DNA of 64,000 bases from Pseudomonas nitroreducens TX1 (GCF_000313755.1 NZ_AMZB01000133.1:1-64000); one strand, 5' to 3'; positions 1 through 9,761 are shown, counted from the first letter of the stretch. Numbers and translations: made by a program. Notes: generated by a model not told the origin, from the letters alone.

Positions 1-197
1 CTGTCGCGCGCTATCGTTTGGGGGATCGCAAAATCTGCCGAAGCTCAATGCTGATGCGGCTCAAGCTTGCTATTTCGTAATAATTCAATCCATGACGCGT
101 AATCGATAGATATGGATAATCGTCGTCTTTGCAAGCCGGCTGCCTGTGCGCGGGGTTGCCTGTCTGAACGCCGTGCGGCGGTGAAAAGGAGTGGGTC
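1..197 (+). promoter_or_regulatory. Leader region of the Mrp antiporter operon
   Basis: No gene is supported here. The stretch around 60-130 is clearly richer in A+T than its surroundings, as expected of a promoter region. A strong ribosome binding site (AAAGGAG, about 185-191) sits 7 bases before the mnhA ATG. No single -10/-35 pair stands out enough to name. Confidence 0.4.
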
Positions 198-2996
198 ATG
201 ACGTTGGCGCTGATCATTGCGCTGCCTTTCCTCGGGGTATTGCTGCCGCTGCTCGCTGAGCGTTTCGGCCGCACCGCCTGCGCTGCCGCTACCGGCGGGG
301 TGCCGCTCGCCGGGTTGATCCTGCTGATGTCCCAGCGCGCCGTGCTGGGCGCCGAGCCACTGGTGCAGCGCGTGGACTGGCTGCCGGAACTGGGCCTGAA
401 CCTCAGCCTGCGCCTGGACGGCCTGGGCTTCCTGTTCGCCCTGCTGATCCTCGGCATCGGCCTGCTGGTGATCCTCTACGCCCGCTATTACCTGTCGGAG
501 AAGGAGCCTGCCGGGCGCTTCTTCGCTTTCCTGCTGCTGTTCATGGGCGCAATGCTTGGCGTGGTGTTGAGTGAAAACCTGCTGCTGATGCTGGTGTTCT
601 GGGAACTGACCAGCCTCTCGTCGTTCCTGCTGATCGGCTTCTGGGGCCATCGCTCGGACGCGCGCAAGGGCGCGCGCATGTCGCTGGCGGTCACCGGTGG
701 GGGCGGCCTGGCGCTGCTTGCCGGCATCCTGCTGATTGGCCACGTGGTCGGCAGCTTCGAGCTTTCCACGGTGCTCGGGGCCCGCGAGGTGCTGCAGGCC
801 AGCCCGCTGTTCCCATTGGCGCTGTGCCTGGTGCTGCTCGGTGTATTCACCAAGTCCGCGCAGTTCCCGTTCCACTTCTGGCTGCCCCATGCGATGGCGG
901 CGCCGACGCCGGTGTCGGCCTATCTGCACTCGGCAACCATGGTGAAGGCCGGCGTGTTCCTGCTGGCGCGCCTTTATCCGCTGCTGTCGGGCAACGACCT
1001 GTGGTTCTACCTGGTCAGCCTGACGGGCCTTGCAACCCTGCTGATGGGCGCCTTCATGGCGCTGTTCCAGAACGACCTCAAGGGCCTGCTGGCGTACTCG
1101 ACCATCAGCCACCTGGGCCTGATCACTTTGCTGTTCGGGCTGGATTCGCCCATGGCCAACGTCGCGGCGATCTTCCACATCATCAACCACGCCACCTTCA
1201 AGGCCTCGCTGTTCATGGCCGCCGGGATCATCGACCACGAGACCGGCAGCCGCGACATGCGCCGCATCAACGGCATGTGGAAGTACATGCCGCACACCGC
1301 CGTGCTGGCGATGGTGGCGTCGGCGTCCATGGCCGGCGTGCCGCTGCTCAACGGCTTCCTCAGCAAGGAGATGTTCTTCGGCGAGACCCTGGCGCAGAAC
1401 ATGATGGGCAGCTTCAACTGGCTGATCCCGGCGCTGGCGACCCTGGGTGCGCTGTTCTCGGTGAGCTACTCGGTGCGCTTCATCCACGACGTGTTCTTCA
1501 ACGGCGAGCCGATCAACCTGCCCAACCCGCACCCTCACGAGCCGCCGCGCTACATGAAGGTGCCGGTGGAAATCCTCGTGCTGATCTGCCTGCTGGTCGG
1601 CGTCATGCCGGGGATCATCGTCGGCCCCCTGCTGGCCGGCGCCGCCGCGTCGAGCCTGAACGGCGCGCTGCCCGAGTACAGCCTGGCAATCTGGCACGGC
1701 TTCAACGCTCCGCTGGCCATGAGCTTCGTCGCCACCGCCGGCGGTATATTGCTCTACGTGCTGCGCAAGCCGCTGTTCGACTGGTACGCCGGGTTGCCGG
1801 CGATGGATGCCAAGCGGGTGTTCGAGCAACAGGTGCAGCGAGTGGTGCGCTTTGCCGCGCGGGTTACCGACTACCTGGAGAGCGGCTCGCTGCAGCGCTA
1901 TTCGATGTTGCTGGTGCTGGCCGCCGTGGTCGTGGTGTTCGCCGGCCTCGCGCCGTTGCCGGGTATCGAAGGTAACCGGGCGCAGACGCCGTTGGACGGC
2001 ATCACCGCCCTGGGCCTGGTCCTGCTGGCCATCTCCGGGCCGCTTACCGTCTGGTTCCACCGTCAGCGCCTGACCGCGCTGGTCATTCTCAGCATCGCCG
2101 GCCTGCTGGTGGCGCTCGCCTTCGCCCGCTTCGCCGCGCCGGACCTGGCGCTGACCCAGCTGTCGGTGGAGGTGGTGACCATGGTCCTGCTGATGCTGGC
2201 GCTGTACTACCTGCCGGCACGCACGCCGAAAACCTCCAGCAGCTTGCGCCGCCTGCGCGATTTCGTGATCGCCATGGGTGCCGGGGTGATGGTCACGCTG
2301 CTGGCCTACGCCGTGCTCACCCGCCCCTATGACAGCATCGCTGGCTACTACCTGGAGAACAGCGTCACCGGTGGCGGCGGACACAACGTGGTGAACGTGA
2401 TCCTGGTGGACTTCCGGGGCTTCGATACCCTGGGCGAGATCACCGTGCTGGCGATTGCCGCGGTCGGCATCTTCGCGCTGCTGGACGGCCTGCGCCTGCT
2501 GCGCCGCGAGGCTGACGACGAGGGGCGCGCCTGGGCGAAAGACCGCTTCCCGCCGATCCTCGCCACGCTGTCGCGCCTGCTGCTGCCGCTGGCGCTGCTG
2601 GTCTCGGTGTTCATCTTCCTGCGCGGGCACAACCTGCCGGGCGGCGGGTTCATCGCCGGGCTGATCACCTCGGTAGCGCTGATCCTCCAGTACATCGCCT
2701 GCGGCAGCCGCTGGGTGAGCACGCGCCTGCCGCTGGACTACAGCCGCCTGGCCGGCGTCGGTGTGCTGATCGCAGGGCTGACTGGCCTGGGCGCCTGGTT
2801 CTTCGGCTTCCCGTTCCTCACCTCGGCATTCGGCCACTTCCACATTCCGCTGGTGGGTGATATCGAACTGGCTACCGCCATGCTCTTCGACCTGGGCGTG
2901 TACTTCACTGTCGTCGGCGCGACGCTATTGATCCTTTCGGGCCTCGGTTCGGTCACCGCACCACCGGAGCCCGTGCTGTCCAAGGAGGCGCCCTGA
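198..2996 (+). CDS. mnhA: Monovalent cation/H+ antiporter subunit A (MrpA fused to MrpB)
   Basis: Largest subunit of the multi-subunit Na+(K+)/H+ antiporter (Mrp/Mnh/Sha/Pha) of the inner membrane, which exports Na+ at the expense of the proton gradient. The 932-residue protein is almost entirely hydrophobic. Its first half is ND5/NuoL-like, with conserved stretches such as [12 protein letters not shown] and [15 protein letters not shown]. The last ~150 residues (from about 780, with [15 protein letters not shown]) are a fused MrpB domain, so no separate mnhB is present; this fusion is normal in Pseudomonas, where the locus is called shaACDEFG. ATG follows AAAGGAG. The stop overlaps the mnhC start by one base, indicating translational coupling. 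Confidence 0.96.
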   Translation: MTLALIIALPFLGVLLPLLAERFGRTACAAATGGVPLAGLILLMSQRAVLGAEPLVQRVDWLPELGLNLSLRLDGLGFLFALLILGIGLLVILYARYYLSEKEPAGRFFAFLLLFMGAMLGVVLSENLLLMLVFWELTSLSSFLLIGFWGHRSDARKGARMSLAVTGGGGLALLAGILLIGHVVGSFELSTVLGAREVLQASPLFPLALCLVLLGVFTKSAQFPFHFWLPHAMAAPTPVSAYLHSATMVKAGVFLLARLYPLLSGNDLWFYLVSLTGLATLLMGAFMALFQNDLKGLLAYSTISHLGLITLLFGLDSPMANVAAIFHIINHATFKASLFMAAGIIDHETGSRDMRRINGMWKYMPHTAVLAMVASASMAGVPLLNGFLSKEMFFGETLAQNMMGSFNWLIPALATLGALFSVSYSVRFIHDVFFNGEPINLPNPHPHEPPRYMKVPVEILVLICLLVGVMPGIIVGPLLAGAAASSLNGALPEYSLAIWHGFNAPLAMSFVATAGGILLYVLRKPLFDWYAGLPAMDAKRVFEQQVQRVVRFAARVTDYLESGSLQRYSMLLVLAAVVVVFAGLAPLPGIEGNRAQTPLDGITALGLVLLAISGPLTVWFHRQRLTALVILSIAGLLVALAFARFAAPDLALTQLSVEVVTMVLLMLALYYLPARTPKTSSSLRRLRDFVIAMGAGVMVTLLAYAVLTRPYDSIAGYYLENSVTGGGGHNVVNVILVDFRGFDTLGEITVLAIAAVGIFALLDGLRLLRREADDEGRAWAKDRFPPILATLSRLLLPLALLVSVFIFLRGHNLPGGGFIAGLITSVALILQYIACGSRWVSTRLPLDYSRLAGVGVLIAGLTGLGAWFFGFPFLTSAFGHFHIPLVGDIELATAMLFDLGVYFTVVGATLLILSGLGSVTAPPEPVLSKEAP

Positions 2997-3328
2997 TGGA
3001 AGCGCTTTTCGCCATCGCCCTCGGCCTGCTGACCGCCAGCGGCGTCTACCTGCTGCTGCGCGCACGCACTTTCCCGGTGGTGCTGGGGCTGACCCTGTTG
3101 TCCTACGCGGTCAACCTGTTCCTCTTCGCCATGGGCCGGCTGGCCGGCGACCCGGCGGTGATCGGCCAGGTCGCCAACGCCGGAGACCCGATTCCCCAGG
3201 CGCTGGTGCTGACCGCCATTGTCATCGGTTTCGCCATGACCGCCTTCGTCATCGTGCTGGCCCTGCGCGGGCTGGCGGAAACCGGCGGTGACCATGTGGA
3301 TGGTGGAGAAGGGGAGGACGGTCGATGA
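2996..3328 (+). CDS. mnhC: Monovalent cation/H+ antiporter subunit C
   Basis: Small 110-residue inner-membrane subunit of the Mrp/Sha antiporter, homologous to NuoK of complex I. Three hydrophobic helices are visible (about 1-22, 28-46 and 70-95), and the stretch PIPQALVLTAIVIGFA is typical of MrpC/NuoK. Normal length for the family. The ATG overlaps the mnhA stop and is preceded by AAGGAGG at 2982-2988, so the start is secure. Its own stop overlaps the mnhD start in an ATGA. Confidence 0.95.
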   Translation: MEALFAIALGLLTASGVYLLLRARTFPVVLGLTLLSYAVNLFLFAMGRLAGDPAVIGQVANAGDPIPQALVLTAIVIGFAMTAFVIVLALRGLAETGGDHVDGGEGEDGR

Positions 3329-4821
3329 ACCACTGGCTGATCCTGCCCGTCCTGCTGCCGCTGTTAGCCGGCTGCGCGCTGCTGCTGGTGGGCGAGCGTT
3401 GGCAACGCGGCCTGTCGCTGCTCGCGACCGTGGCACTGCTGCCGCTTTCCGCCGTGCTGCTGCAACAGGCCGACAGCGGCGTGGTGCAGTTCTACGCGCT
3501 GGGCAACTGGCAGCCGCCGTTCGGCATCATCCTGGTGCTGGACCGTCTCAGTGCGCTGATGATCGCTGCCACCGCGCTGCTCGCCAGTCTGTCACTGATC
3601 TACGCGGTGCGTGGGGATGACCGGCGTGGCAAGCGCTTCCATGCGCTGTTCCAGTTCCAATTGCTGGGGCTGAACGGGGCGTTCCTCACCGGCGACCTGT
3701 TCAACCTGTTCGTGTTCTTCGAGATCCTGCTGATCGCCTCCTACGCGCTGCTGCTGCATGGCGGCGGGGCCGGAAGGGTGCGCGCGGGGTTGCATTACGT
3801 GGTGCTCAACCTCGTCGGCTCGGCGTTCTTCCTCATTGCGGTGGGCATGCTCTACGGCATCACCGGCACCCTGAACATGGCGCACATGGCCGAACGTGTG
3901 GCCCAGCTGAGCGCCGAGCAGGCGCCACTGGTGCGTGCGGCAGCGTTGCTGCTGCTGGTGGTGTTCGGCCTGAAGGCGGCGCTGCTGCCACTGTACTTCT
4001 GGCTGCCCAAAGCCTATGCCGAGGCCAGCGCCCCGGTGGCGGCGCTATTCTCGATCATGACCAAGGTGGGCATCTACTCCATCCTGCGGGTCTACACGCT
4101 GATCTTCGGCGAGCAGGCCGGCGAACTGGCGAACCTCGCGCAGGCCTGGCTGTGGCCGCTGGCGCTGGCCGGGATAGTCGCCGGTGCGCTGGGCGCGCTG
4201 GCGGCGACCACGCTGCAAGGCCTGCTGTCCTACCTGGTGGTGGTTTCTGCCGGCACGCTGCTGGCGGCCATTGCGCTGGACACGCCGGAGGCGCTGTCCG
4301 CCGCGCTCTACTACCTGCTGCACAGCATCTGGGTGGCCGGCGGCCTGTTCCTGCTGGCCGATCTCATTGCCCGCCAGCGTGGCGACAAGGGCGGCCGACT
4401 GGTGCAGGGGCCGGCGCTGCTGCAACCGCATCTGCTGGGTGGTGCGTTCTTCTTCGGTGCTATTGCGGTCGCCGGCTTGCCGCCGCTGTCGGGCTTCCTC
4501 GGCAAACTGATGCTGTTGCGTTCGGTGAGTGGCGGCAGCGACGCCATTGCGTTGTGGAGCGTGGTACTGGTCAGTGGTCTGGTCACCCTAGTCGCGCTGA
4601 GCCGCGCCGGCAGCACGCTGTTCTGGCGGACCGGCCTGAGCGTGCTGGGCAGCGCCAATCGCGAGCCGGTGAAAATGCTCGCCGCTTTCGGCCTGCTGGC
4701 CAGCGCTCCGCTGATGGTGGTCGCCGCGCGGCCGCTGATCACTTACGCGCAGGCCACGGCGGCGCAGTTGCTGGATGCCGGGCTCTACCGCCAGGCGATC
4801 CTGCTGGGAGGTGGCGCATGA
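3325..4821 (+). CDS. mnhD: Monovalent cation/H+ antiporter subunit D
   Basis: 498-residue polytopic membrane protein of the NuoM/NuoN-like proton-conducting family, the second large channel-forming subunit of the Mrp/Sha antiporter. Characteristic stretches are GDLFNLFVFFEILLIASYAL near residue 125, LPLYFWLPKAYAEAS near 225 and AVAGLPPLSGFLGKL near 385. Full family length. ATGA overlaps couple it to mnhC upstream and mnhE downstream. Confidence 0.95.
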   Translation: MNHWLILPVLLPLLAGCALLLVGERWQRGLSLLATVALLPLSAVLLQQADSGVVQFYALGNWQPPFGIILVLDRLSALMIAATALLASLSLIYAVRGDDRRGKRFHALFQFQLLGLNGAFLTGDLFNLFVFFEILLIASYALLLHGGGAGRVRAGLHYVVLNLVGSAFFLIAVGMLYGITGTLNMAHMAERVAQLSAEQAPLVRAAALLLLVVFGLKAALLPLYFWLPKAYAEASAPVAALFSIMTKVGIYSILRVYTLIFGEQAGELANLAQAWLWPLALAGIVAGALGALAATTLQGLLSYLVVVSAGTLLAAIALDTPEALSAALYYLLHSIWVAGGLFLLADLIARQRGDKGGRLVQGPALLQPHLLGGAFFFGAIAVAGLPPLSGFLGKLMLLRSVSGGSDAIALWSVVLVSGLVTLVALSRAGSTLFWRTGLSVLGSANREPVKMLAAFGLLASAPLMVVAARPLITYAQATAAQLLDAGLYRQAILLGGGA

Positions 4822-5318
4822 TTCGGCGCATCCTGCCGCACCCGTTGCTCAGCGGCGTGCTGCTGCTGAGCTGGTTGTTGCTGGTCAATGATTTCTCCCT
4901 CGGCCACTGGCTGCTCGGTGCTTTCCTCGGCCTGACGATCCCGCTGCTGTGCCGCAACCTGTTGCTGGCCGCGCCGCGCATCCAGCGGCCGGGTCTGCTG
5001 CTGCGCTTCATCGGCCTGGTGCTCTATGACATCGTGGTCGCCAACCTGCAGGTGGCGAAACTGGTGCTGGGGCCGAAGGCGAAACTGCAACCGGGCTTCG
5101 TCGAGATTCCCCTGGAGCTGACCGATGACCTGGCCATCAGCATCCTCGCCAGCGTCATCACCCTGACCCCGGGCACCTGTTCTGCCGACCTGTCCGTCGA
5201 CCGCCGCACACTGCTGGTCCACGGCATCGACGTACCGGACCCACAGGCGCTGGTGGCGGACATCAAGGCGCGCTACGAGGCGCCGCTGAAGGAGGTGTTC
5301 CCGTGCTCGGCATCGTGA
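4818..5318 (+). CDS. mnhE: Monovalent cation/H+ antiporter subunit E
   Basis: 166-residue MrpE subunit. The N-terminal ~80 residues form two hydrophobic segments. The cytoplasmic remainder contains the family stretch ITLTPGTCSADLSVD, close to the MrpE hallmark SITLTPGT. The start is placed at the ATG overlapping the mnhD stop. A longer in-frame extension upstream exists but lies inside mnhD. The 3' end overlaps mnhF by 16 bases. Confidence 0.93.
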   Translation: MIRRILPHPLLSGVLLLSWLLLVNDFSLGHWLLGAFLGLTIPLLCRNLLLAAPRIQRPGLLLRFIGLVLYDIVVANLQVAKLVLGPKAKLQPGFVEIPLELTDDLAISILASVITLTPGTCSADLSVDRRTLLVHGIDVPDPQALVADIKARYEAPLKEVFPCSAS

Positions 5319-5572
5319 TCCCGATCTGCCTGGCGCTGTTGGGCGTCGCCGTGCTGCTCACCGTAGCGCGGCTGATCCGCGGGCCGTCGGTGGCGGACCG
5401 CATCCTCGCGCTGGATACCCTGTCGATCAAAGCCATCGCGCTGATCGTGCTGTTCGGCATCTGGAAGGGCAGCGGCCTGTACTTCGAGGCGGCGCTGCTG
5501 ATCGCGGTGATGGGCTTCGTCAGCACCGTGGCGCTGTGCAAGTTCCTCCTCCGGGGAGACATCATCGAATGA
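5303..5572 (+). CDS. mnhF: Monovalent cation/H+ antiporter subunit F
   Basis: 89-residue MrpF subunit with three hydrophobic helices and the family stretch RLIRGPSVADRILALDT. It uses a GTG start inside the end of mnhE, preceded by GGAGG (about 5291-5295). The stop overlaps the mnhG ATG. MrpF is required for antiporter assembly in characterised systems. Confidence 0.93.
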   Translation: MLGIVIPICLALLGVAVLLTVARLIRGPSVADRILALDTLSIKAIALIVLFGIWKGSGLYFEAALLIAVMGFVSTVALCKFLLRGDIIE

Positions 5573-5892
5573 TCATTGAAGCGTTGGTTTGCCTGCTGTT
5601 GCTCGCCGGCAGCCTGTTCGCCCTGCTCGGTGCCATCGGCCTTTACCGCCTGCCGGACTTCTACACGCGCCTGCATGCGCCGACCAAGGCCTCGACCCTG
5701 GGCGTGGGCGGAATCGTCCTGGCTTCGCTGCTGTATTTCAGCTCGCGTGGCGAAGGCGTCAGCCTGCATGAGGTCCTGATCACCGTGTTCCTCTTCATCA
5801 CCGCGCCGGTGAGCGCGCACCTGCTGGCCAAGGCGGCGATGCAGCAGCGCGTGCCGGTGGAGCGGGGGACCCAGGGTAAGCCCTGGGACTGA
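5569..5892 (+). CDS. mnhG: Monovalent cation/H+ antiporter subunit G
   Basis: 107-residue MrpG subunit with three transmembrane helices and the family signature GLYRLPDFYTRLHAPTKAST. The start MIIEALVC is chosen because its ATG overlaps the mnhF stop and GGGGAG lies just upstream. An in-frame extension of 11 codons is possible but unlikely. Last gene of the operon; a repeat-rich intergenic region follows. Confidence 0.93.
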   Translation: MIIEALVCLLLLAGSLFALLGAIGLYRLPDFYTRLHAPTKASTLGVGGIVLASLLYFSSRGEGVSLHEVLITVFLFITAPVSAHLLAKAAMQQRVPVERGTQGKPWD

Positions 5893-6513
5893 TTTTGAGT
5901 CTTGTTGGCGATACTTCTGGATTGGGTGTTCCGCGTCGCTTCGGCGTGCGCGTGGGCTTTTCGTTTCGCCCCCTCGGGCGAGTTACTTTTCCAAACGACG
6001 GAAGGCCGCCCCCCCAAAAAGTAACCAAAAGGCTTGCCCCGGACATCCGGTTTTTCGCTTAGGCGAAAAATTCCCTCGTTGAAGCGAAGTTTCAGGGGCA
6101 CGCCGCGAAGGGCCATCCCTGGCCCATCGCGGCTCTCGCGGCATCCATGCCGCTCAACCCCTGAAACTCCGCTTCAACGAGGCCTCCTGAACAGGGCCGT
6201 TCGGAGTGCGCGGGTGTTTCTCTGGAAGCCTTCAGAGCCGGAGCCGGGAAGTTTTTCGTAGGAGCGGACCTTGTCCGCGAATTCCCTTGCGGCGGAAGCG
6301 AATCTTTCAGGATCACGCCAAATCATCCCGCCAACTGTAGGAGCGAGCTTGCTCGCGAACCGCGTCAGCGATGGAGTTGCCGGTGAATCTGTTCGCGAAC
6401 ACGCTCGCTCCTACGAAAGATATCCAGCCCATACAGTTTCCCCGCGATTCTGTACCTGTCGGCCGCCAGTGCGCGCCTCCTATACTCCGGGGACCTTTTG
6501 ACTGGAGCGTCCC
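5893..6513. repeat. Repeat-rich intergenic region with a long inverted repeat
   Basis: No gene is supported in these 620 bases. Arms at 6074-6098 and 6158-6182 are reverse complements at 24 of 25 positions and could form a long hairpin. The part before it (about 5930-6060) has the GTTACTTTT...AAAAGTAACCAAAA structure common between Pseudomonas genes. REP-type palindromes follow at 6258-6283 (a GGAGCGGACCTTGTCCGC variant) and as an inverted pair at 6337-6414. Confidence 0.75.
6337..6414. repeat. REP palindrome pair (BIME-like)
   Basis: GTAGGAGCGAGCTTGCTCGC begins at 6337. Its inverted partner, ending GCTCGCTCCTAC, runs 6391-6414, with a ~30-base spacer. The same unit recurs at 19228-19304, 48841-48862 and 63619-63677. 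This is a typical Pseudomonas repetitive extragenic palindrome. Confidence 0.88.
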
Positions 6514-7419
6514 GTGCAGCAATCCCGGCCGTTCGCCCTCGCGTGCCTGGTGCTGGCCATGGCGCTCTGGGGCAGCTCGTTCATTGCACTGAAATTCGCC
6601 TTCCAGGAAATGCCGGCCATGTGGGTGATCTTCGCTCGCATGGCGCTGGGCAGCCTGATCTTCCTCGCCGCCTGGCGCTGGCGGGGACGCGTCGATTACC
6701 GCTCCGGCGACTGGAAGTGGCTGCTGGCGCTGGCCGCCTGCGAGCCCTGCCTGTACTTCATCTTCGAGTCCCTGGCGCTGCAGCAGACCAGCGCCGCGCA
6801 GGCCGGGATGATCACCGCGCTGTTGCCGCTGCTGGTGGCAGTCGGCGCGTTCTTCCTGCTGCATGAGAAGATCGCCCGCAACACCTGGCTGGGCTTCGCC
6901 CTGGCGGTGCTCGGCTCGCTCTGGCTGACCCTGGCCAGCGAGCCGGACAGCCACGCGCCCAATCCGCTGCTGGGCAATTTCTACGAGCTGCTGGCGATGC
7001 TCTGCGCCACCGGCTACACCCTGCTGCTCAAGCACCTGTCGGCGCGCTACTCGCCCTTCATCCTCACCGCCATGCAGGCGTTCATCGGTTCGCTGTTCTT
7101 CCTGCCGCTGGCGCTGACGACCTCCGGCCTGCCGGCGGCGCCCGGCCCGACCGGCTGGTTCGCCCTGGTGTACCTGGGCAGCGTGGTCACTGTCGGTGCC
7201 TATGGCTTGTACAACTTCGGCGTCAGCCGCCTGCCGGCGAGCCAGGCCACTGGCTTCATCAACCTGATCCCGGTGTTCACCCTGGTATTCGCCGCGCTGC
7301 TGCTGGGCGAGGTACTCAGCGGTCAGCAGGCGCTGGCCGCCGGCCTGGTGTTCGCCGGCGTCGCCCTCAGCCAATGGCGCAGCGCGCCGCCCACAGCGCC
7401 CGCCGGTGTGCTGGACTGA
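6514..7419 (+). CDS. EamA-family (DMT) metabolite exporter
   Basis: 301-residue integral membrane protein of the drug/metabolite transporter superfamily with two EamA repeats (about 10-140 and 155-290) and ten predicted helices. The N-terminal [14 protein letters not shown] and the second-repeat [20 protein letters not shown] are family-like. The GTG start follows TGGAGCG. It lies 38 bases upstream of the Cds1-like gene on the same strand, so it is probably the first gene of an operon. Some relatives (E. coli YdeD/EamA) export cysteine-pathway metabolites; with a cysteine desulfhydrase and an amino-acid racemase downstream, an amino-acid substrate is a reasonable inference. Confidence 0.85.
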   Translation: MQQSRPFALACLVLAMALWGSSFIALKFAFQEMPAMWVIFARMALGSLIFLAAWRWRGRVDYRSGDWKWLLALAACEPCLYFIFESLALQQTSAAQAGMITALLPLLVAVGAFFLLHEKIARNTWLGFALAVLGSLWLTLASEPDSHAPNPLLGNFYELLAMLCATGYTLLLKHLSARYSPFILTAMQAFIGSLFFLPLALTTSGLPAAPGPTGWFALVYLGSVVTVGAYGLYNFGVSRLPASQATGFINLIPVFTLVFAALLLGEVLSGQQALAAGLVFAGVALSQWRSAPPTAPAGVLD

Positions 7420-7457
7420 ACCTATTGAATCGCTTGCCCTGCCAGGAGAACGACACG

Positions 7458-8558
7458 ATGGCGACCCAGGAACGCAACTGGACCCGAGAGGCGATCCGCA
7501 TCATCGAAGCGGATTTCCAGCGCAGCGCCGATACCCACCTGATCCCCCTGGACATGCCCGGCCTGCCGGGCGTGGACCTGTATTTCAAGGACGAGTCGAG
7601 CCACCCCACCGGCAGTCTCAAGCACCGCCTGGCGCGCTCGCTGTTCCTCTATGCGCTGTGCAACGGTTGGCTGAAGCCGGGGGCGCCGGTGATCGAGGCG
7701 TCCAGCGGGTCGACGGCGATCTCCGAGGCGTACTTCGCCCGCCTGGTCGGCCTGCCGTTCATCGCCGTGGTGCCCGCCAGCACCTCGAAGGAAAAGATCG
7801 CCCAGATCGCCTTCTACGGCGGCCAGGCTCACCTGGTGGAGGACCCGACGCAGATCTACGCCGAGTCCGAGCGGCTGGCGAAGGAAACCGGCGGCCACTT
7901 CATGGACCAGTTCACCTACGCCGAACGCGCCACCGACTGGCGGGCGAACAACAACATCGCCGAGTCGATCTTCCAGCAGTTGCGCCACGAGCGCTTTCCC
8001 GAGCCGGCCTGGCTGGTCTCCAGCCCCGGTACCGGCGGCACGCTGGCGACCCTGGGGCGCTTCGCCCGCTATCGCCGGCATGACACCCGCGTGCTCTGCG
8101 CCGATGCCGAGCGCTCGGTGTTCTTCGAGTCCTACAAGACCGGCGATCGTGACCTGACCCTGAGCTACGGCTCGCGCATCGAGGGCATCGGCCGGCCGCG
8201 GGTGGAGGCGTCCTTCCTGCCCAACGTGCTCGACGCCTGCTGCAAGGTGCCGGACGACCTTTCGCTGGCCGCCATGCACTATCTCGCCCAACGCCTGGGC
8301 CGGCGCGTCGGCGGCTCCAGCGGCACCAACCTGATCGGCGCGCTGCTGGCTGCGCGGCAGATGGTGGCGCGGCGCGAGAGTGGCTCGGTGGTGGCGATCC
8401 TGTGCGATGGCGGTGAGCGCTACGAGACCACCTACTACAACCCGTTGTGGCTGATCTCCCAGGGCTTCGACCTCGATCCGCTGATCGAGGCCGTGCGCCA
8501 GTGCGCCGAGCACGGCGCCGCGCTGCCCGGCGATCTGCCCTGCATCGGACTGGACTGA
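7458..8558 (+). CDS. PLP-dependent cysteine synthase-family protein, Cds1-like L-cysteine desulfhydrase
   Basis: 366-residue fold-type II PLP enzyme. The PLP lysine is in [12 protein letters not shown] near residue 55. The substrate loop [11 protein letters not shown] and the phosphate-binding [11 protein letters not shown] follow, with a late [12 protein letters not shown]. The arrangement resembles the Cds1 group (mycobacterial cysteine desulfhydrase), which releases H2S, pyruvate and ammonia from cysteine, more than classical CysK/CysM. ATG follows AGGAG at 7443-7447. It sits between the EamA exporter and the racemase gene (17-base gap), indicating cotranscription. Cysteine synthase activity is the main alternative. 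Confidence 0.78.
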   Translation: MATQERNWTREAIRIIEADFQRSADTHLIPLDMPGLPGVDLYFKDESSHPTGSLKHRLARSLFLYALCNGWLKPGAPVIEASSGSTAISEAYFARLVGLPFIAVVPASTSKEKIAQIAFYGGQAHLVEDPTQIYAESERLAKETGGHFMDQFTYAERATDWRANNNIAESIFQQLRHERFPEPAWLVSSPGTGGTLATLGRFARYRRHDTRVLCADAERSVFFESYKTGDRDLTLSYGSRIEGIGRPRVEASFLPNVLDACCKVPDDLSLAAMHYLAQRLGRRVGGSSGTNLIGALLAARQMVARRESGSVVAILCDGGERYETTYYNPLWLISQGFDLDPLIEAVRQCAEHGAALPGDLPCIGLD

Positions 8559-8575
8559 TACCCATGGAGGGAAGC

Positions 8576-9283
8576 ATGAAAACCATCGGCCTGATCGGCG
8601 GCATGAGCTGGGAATCGACCATTCCCTATTACCGGCAGATCAACGAACGCATCAAGGAACGCCTGGGTGGCCTGCACTCGGCGAAGGTCGCGCTGTTCAG
8701 CGTGGACTTCCACGACATCGAGCGCCTGCAGCATGCCGGCGAGTGGGACGCCGCCGGCCGTGTGCTGGCTGATGCGGCGCGTTCGCTGAAGGCGGCGGGC
8801 GCGGACTTCCTCGTGCTCTGTACCAACACCATGCACAAGGTGGCGCCGGCCATCGAGGCGGCGGTGGATATCCCGCTGCTGCACATCGCCGACCCGACCG
8901 CCGAGGCGATCCGCGCGGCGGGCGTCTCCACGGTCGGCCTGCTGGGCACGCGCTTCACCATGGAGCAGGCGTTCTACAAGGATCGCCTGGTGGAGAAGTT
9001 CGGACTGAAGGTGCTGACGCCTAACGAGGCCGATCGCCAGGTGGTGCACCGGATCATCTATGAGGAACTGTGCCTGGGGCGGATTCGCGACGAGTCGCGG
9101 GAAGAGTACCGGCGCATCATCGGGGCATTGGTGGAGCAGGGCGCGGAAGCGGTGATCCTCGGCTGCACGGAAATTTCCCTGCTGGTCGGCGCGGCGGATT
9201 CGTCGGTGCCGCTGTTCGATACCACTGCATTGCACGCCCTGCACGCGGCCGACGCCGCTCTTCGAGGAGGACCCGGAGCATGA
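8576..9283 (+). CDS. Aspartate/glutamate racemase family protein
   Basis: 235-residue cofactor-independent amino-acid racemase. The N-terminal GLIGGMSWEST is typical of aspartate racemases. Both catalytic cysteines are visible, in LVLCTNTMHK near residue 83 and LGCTEISLL near residue 195. ATG follows GGAGGG at 8566-8571. The last codon overlaps the next ATG (ATGA), so the downstream small gene is translationally coupled. The likely reaction is L/D interconversion of aspartate or glutamate; the true substrate cannot be read from sequence. Confidence 0.88.
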   Translation: MKTIGLIGGMSWESTIPYYRQINERIKERLGGLHSAKVALFSVDFHDIERLQHAGEWDAAGRVLADAARSLKAAGADFLVLCTNTMHKVAPAIEAAVDIPLLHIADPTAEAIRAAGVSTVGLLGTRFTMEQAFYKDRLVEKFGLKVLTPNEADRQVVHRIIYEELCLGRIRDESREEYRRIIGALVEQGAEAVILGCTEISLLVGAADSSVPLFDTTALHALHAADAALRGGPGA

Positions 9284-9531
9284 GTTTCATCAGCCTGAAG
9301 GTACGCGCGGCGTTCATCATGCACGGCTACGACGAGCAGAACCGCGAGGTGATCGAGCAGGTCTCGGACCCGGATTTCGTCGAGAAGCTGGTGCGCGTCG
9401 AGCGCATCCAGTCGATCAGCGAGAAGTACGTGCTGGTCACCGCCAGCGATGGCCGGCTGGCGTACTGGGAGTACGAGGGCGAATTCGCCGTGCTCAAGGC
9501 ACGATTGATGGCGGCGGGGTTGCTGATCTAG
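9280..9531 (+). CDS. Small conserved-looking protein of unknown function
   Basis: 83-residue soluble protein whose start overlaps the racemase stop. It is rich in charged residues, with a predicted alpha/beta pattern (QVSDPDFVEKLVRVERIQS, then strand-like YVLVTA and LAYWEYEG). There is no signal peptide, membrane segment or recognised motif. The GGAGGACCCGGAGC sequence before the start is a good ribosome binding site. Codon use matches the neighbours, so it is probably a real gene. Confidence 0.65.
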   Translation: MSFISLKVRAAFIMHGYDEQNREVIEQVSDPDFVEKLVRVERIQSISEKYVLVTASDGRLAYWEYEGEFAVLKARLMAAGLLI

Positions 9532-9570
9532 CGGGGGCCGCTCCTACCTGAAATATCGTGCCTAGGCATG

Positions 9571-9689
9571 CCCTGGCTGCGCGCCCCGCTCCGAAGGGAG
9601 AGGGAGCTATCCGTGCCGGCTGACGCCATTGATTCAGCCGACGCCGAACCGGTCCCCTCTCCCTTCAGGGAGAGGGTTAGGGAGAGGGG
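9571..9689. repeat. Dispersed CCCTCTCCC-type intergenic repeat, copy 1
   Basis: Begins CCCTGGCTGCGCGCCCCGCT, continues through GAAGGGAGAGGGAGCTATCC and ends with CCCTCTCCCTTCAGGGAGAG plus a GGTTAGGGAGAGG tail. The hairpin lies at about 9654-9676. A nearly matching copy in opposite orientation is at 35959-36076, and a related one at 24502-24624. It fills most of the gap 9532-9761, which has no other visible feature. Confidence 0.75.
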
Positions 9690-9761
9690 AAGTCCCAGGC
9701 ACGAACTATCAGAAGAAGACAGTTGCTCCTAGGTCTCCGGGGTGTTCGCAGCCGGGTGTGA

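Noticed and set aside
45-2843. Very long minus-strand open frame opposite mnhA (932 codons)
   Set aside because: It is a G+C-rich shadow: the translation is low-complexity Gln/His/Arg/Ala, while the plus strand encodes a clear MrpA.
6337-6414. Repeated GTAGGAGCGAGCTTGCTCGC units as a possible CRISPR array
   Set aside because: Units come as inverted pairs at scattered sites with no regular spacers and no cas genes; they are REP palindromes.
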